DNA from: Desulfovibrionaceae bacterium
GTDB lineage: Bacteria > Desulfobacterota > Desulfovibrionia > Desulfovibrionales > Desulfovibrionaceae
DNA: 64,000 nucleotides
NCBI GenBank assembly: GCA_031082225.1
Contig: JAVHLG010000016.1
Span: forward strand, 1-64,000
Direction: 5' to 3'
In this document: positions 63,348 to 64,000 of the stretch, one piece after another
Layout: every line of letters begins with the position of its first letter
How positions within the stretch are numbered: position 1 is the stretch's first letter
Notes under the pieces: model-generated
What the model saw: the letters and a program-made list of their open reading frames with translations, nothing else
Databases searched by the model: none
What the model was told of the DNA's origin: nothing
Translations under genes and position numbers: made by a program

Positions 63348-63865
63348 ACCCTGAGACCTACAAGGAGGTCCAAAGCCTCGAGCGAATGACCGTGGGCGAG
63401 CTGAAGGAGAAGTACCTCGATGTCTTCGGCGAGGAGACTCGCTCCAACAACAAGCCCTTCCTGAAAAAGCGTATTGCCTGGCGCATTCAGGCATTGGCCG
63501 AGGGTGACCTTTCAGCGAGGGCTCGCCAGCGGGCCAGGGAGCTGGCCCGGGATGCCGACCTCAGAATGCGCGCCCCGCTCGATCCGGTGAAGCCCGGCTC
63601 GGCCGAGACCCGGGCGCGATCGGTCAAAAGCCGCTTGTCCTCGTCCCATGATCCCAGAGTGCCTCTGCCCGGCGTGCTCCTTCACCGGGAATACAAAGGG
63701 CGCGACATCGTGGTCAGGGTGCTGGACGAGGGTTTCGAGTTCGAGGATCGCCGGTACACGTCCCTCACGGCCATTGCCCGCGAGGTGACCGGCGACAAAT
63801 GGAACGGCTTTGTCTTCTTCGGTCTGAACAAGGCCGCCACGAAGAAAAACAAGGGGCGCAAATGA
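63344..63865 (+). CDS. DUF2924 domain protein (element 2)
   Basis: 173 aa, close to the element 1 copy; differences cluster near residues 57-95 (AEGDLSARARQRARELA versus AGGDLSERARKRAKELA). Overlaps the recombinase gene by 4 nt. Confidence 0.9.
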   Translation: MNPETYKEVQSLERMTVGELKEKYLDVFGEETRSNNKPFLKKRIAWRIQALAEGDLSARARQRARELARDADLRMRAPLDPVKPGSAETRARSVKSRLSSSHDPRVPLPGVLLHREYKGRDIVVRVLDEGFEFEDRRYTSLTAIAREVTGDKWNGFVFFGLNKAATKKNKGRK

Positions 63866-64000
63866 CCAATCCCGCCAAAACAAACTCAGTCAAAACAAAC
63901 TCCGGTGCAATCCGTTGCGCCATCTATACCCGCAAGTCCACCGAAGAGGGGTTGGAGCAGGAATTCAACACCCTTGACGCCCAGCGGGAGTCGGCTGAGG
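63862..64000 (+). CDS. large serine recombinase of element 2 (cut off by window end)
   Basis: Only the first 46 codons are seen. MTNPAKTNSVKTNSGAIRC... has an extra NSVKT-type repeat compared with MTTSAKTDSGAIRC in element 1, encoded by a tandem AAAACAAACTC duplication, then the catalytic IYTRKSTEEGLEQEF. Confidence 0.9.
   Translation, partial: MTNPAKTNSVKTNSGAIRCAIYTRKSTEEGLEQEFNTLDAQRESAE

Noticed and set aside
22429-64000. CRISPR array among the many short repeats of the element
   Set aside because: The repeated motifs are dispersed, not regularly spaced, and no cas gene is seen.

Overview
The window is high-GC bacterial chromosome carrying one complete integrated island and the start of a second. 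The core gene order (fabZ, skp, bamA, lolD, lolC/E, lysS; hslVU, argB, pyrR), an anaerobic ribonucleotide reductase, GC-rich intergenic palindromes and a selenoprotein all suggest a strictly anaerobic deltaproteobacterium of the Desulfovibrio type. This is inferred from gene content; no 16S gene is present.

Bases 1-22,440 are chromosome: nrdG/nrdD, a Fic protein with clustered operator-like repeats, an EamA transporter, an M16 peptidase, a macrodomain protein, hslV/hslU, argB, pyrR, two tandem HesB/IscA-like genes (the second reads through an in-frame UGA, very probably as selenocysteine), a CheY-like regulator, a GAF/HD-GYP protein, then a minus-strand envelope block (fabZ, skp, bamA, lolD, lolC/E) with lysS, ending at tRNA-Asn(GTT).

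Bases about 22,429-62,613 are an integrative element in the 3' end of tRNA-Asn, bounded by a repeated 12-bp tRNA end. Its left end holds a small ORF, a DUF2924 protein, a large serine recombinase and a possible directionality factor. Next come an unrecognised two-gene unit, a sigma-like factor, a TOPRIM/D5 primase-helicase, a candidate origin, an AbiE toxin-antitoxin pair, and an HK97-type head and packaging module (HNH, ParB-methylase, TerS, TerL, portal, protease, capsid, connectors). No tail or lysis gene follows. This is the layout of a capsid-forming phage satellite. Where tail genes would be expected there is a 20-kb defence island: type I restriction-modification (with an extra gene between hsdR and hsdM); a DUF4231/TGT/OGG/QueC/TIR cassette resembling the accessory genes of type IV CBASS but with no recognisable cyclase; and a seven-gene helicase / Zn-finger / DUF6361 / phospholipase D / SNF2 operon.

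From about 62,602 to the window end a second element begins with a near-duplicate of the same integrase module, so two related elements sit in tandem at one tRNA gene.

The element also carries its own non-coding signals: a promoter-like 31-bp motif (three copies in element 1, one in element 2) that may serve the sigma-like factor; a paired 10-nt leader placed 30-31 nt before two different start codons; a terminator hairpin whose two copies differ by a compensatory base pair; and a 26-bp inverted repeat around a 26-bp alternating purine-pyrimidine tract.
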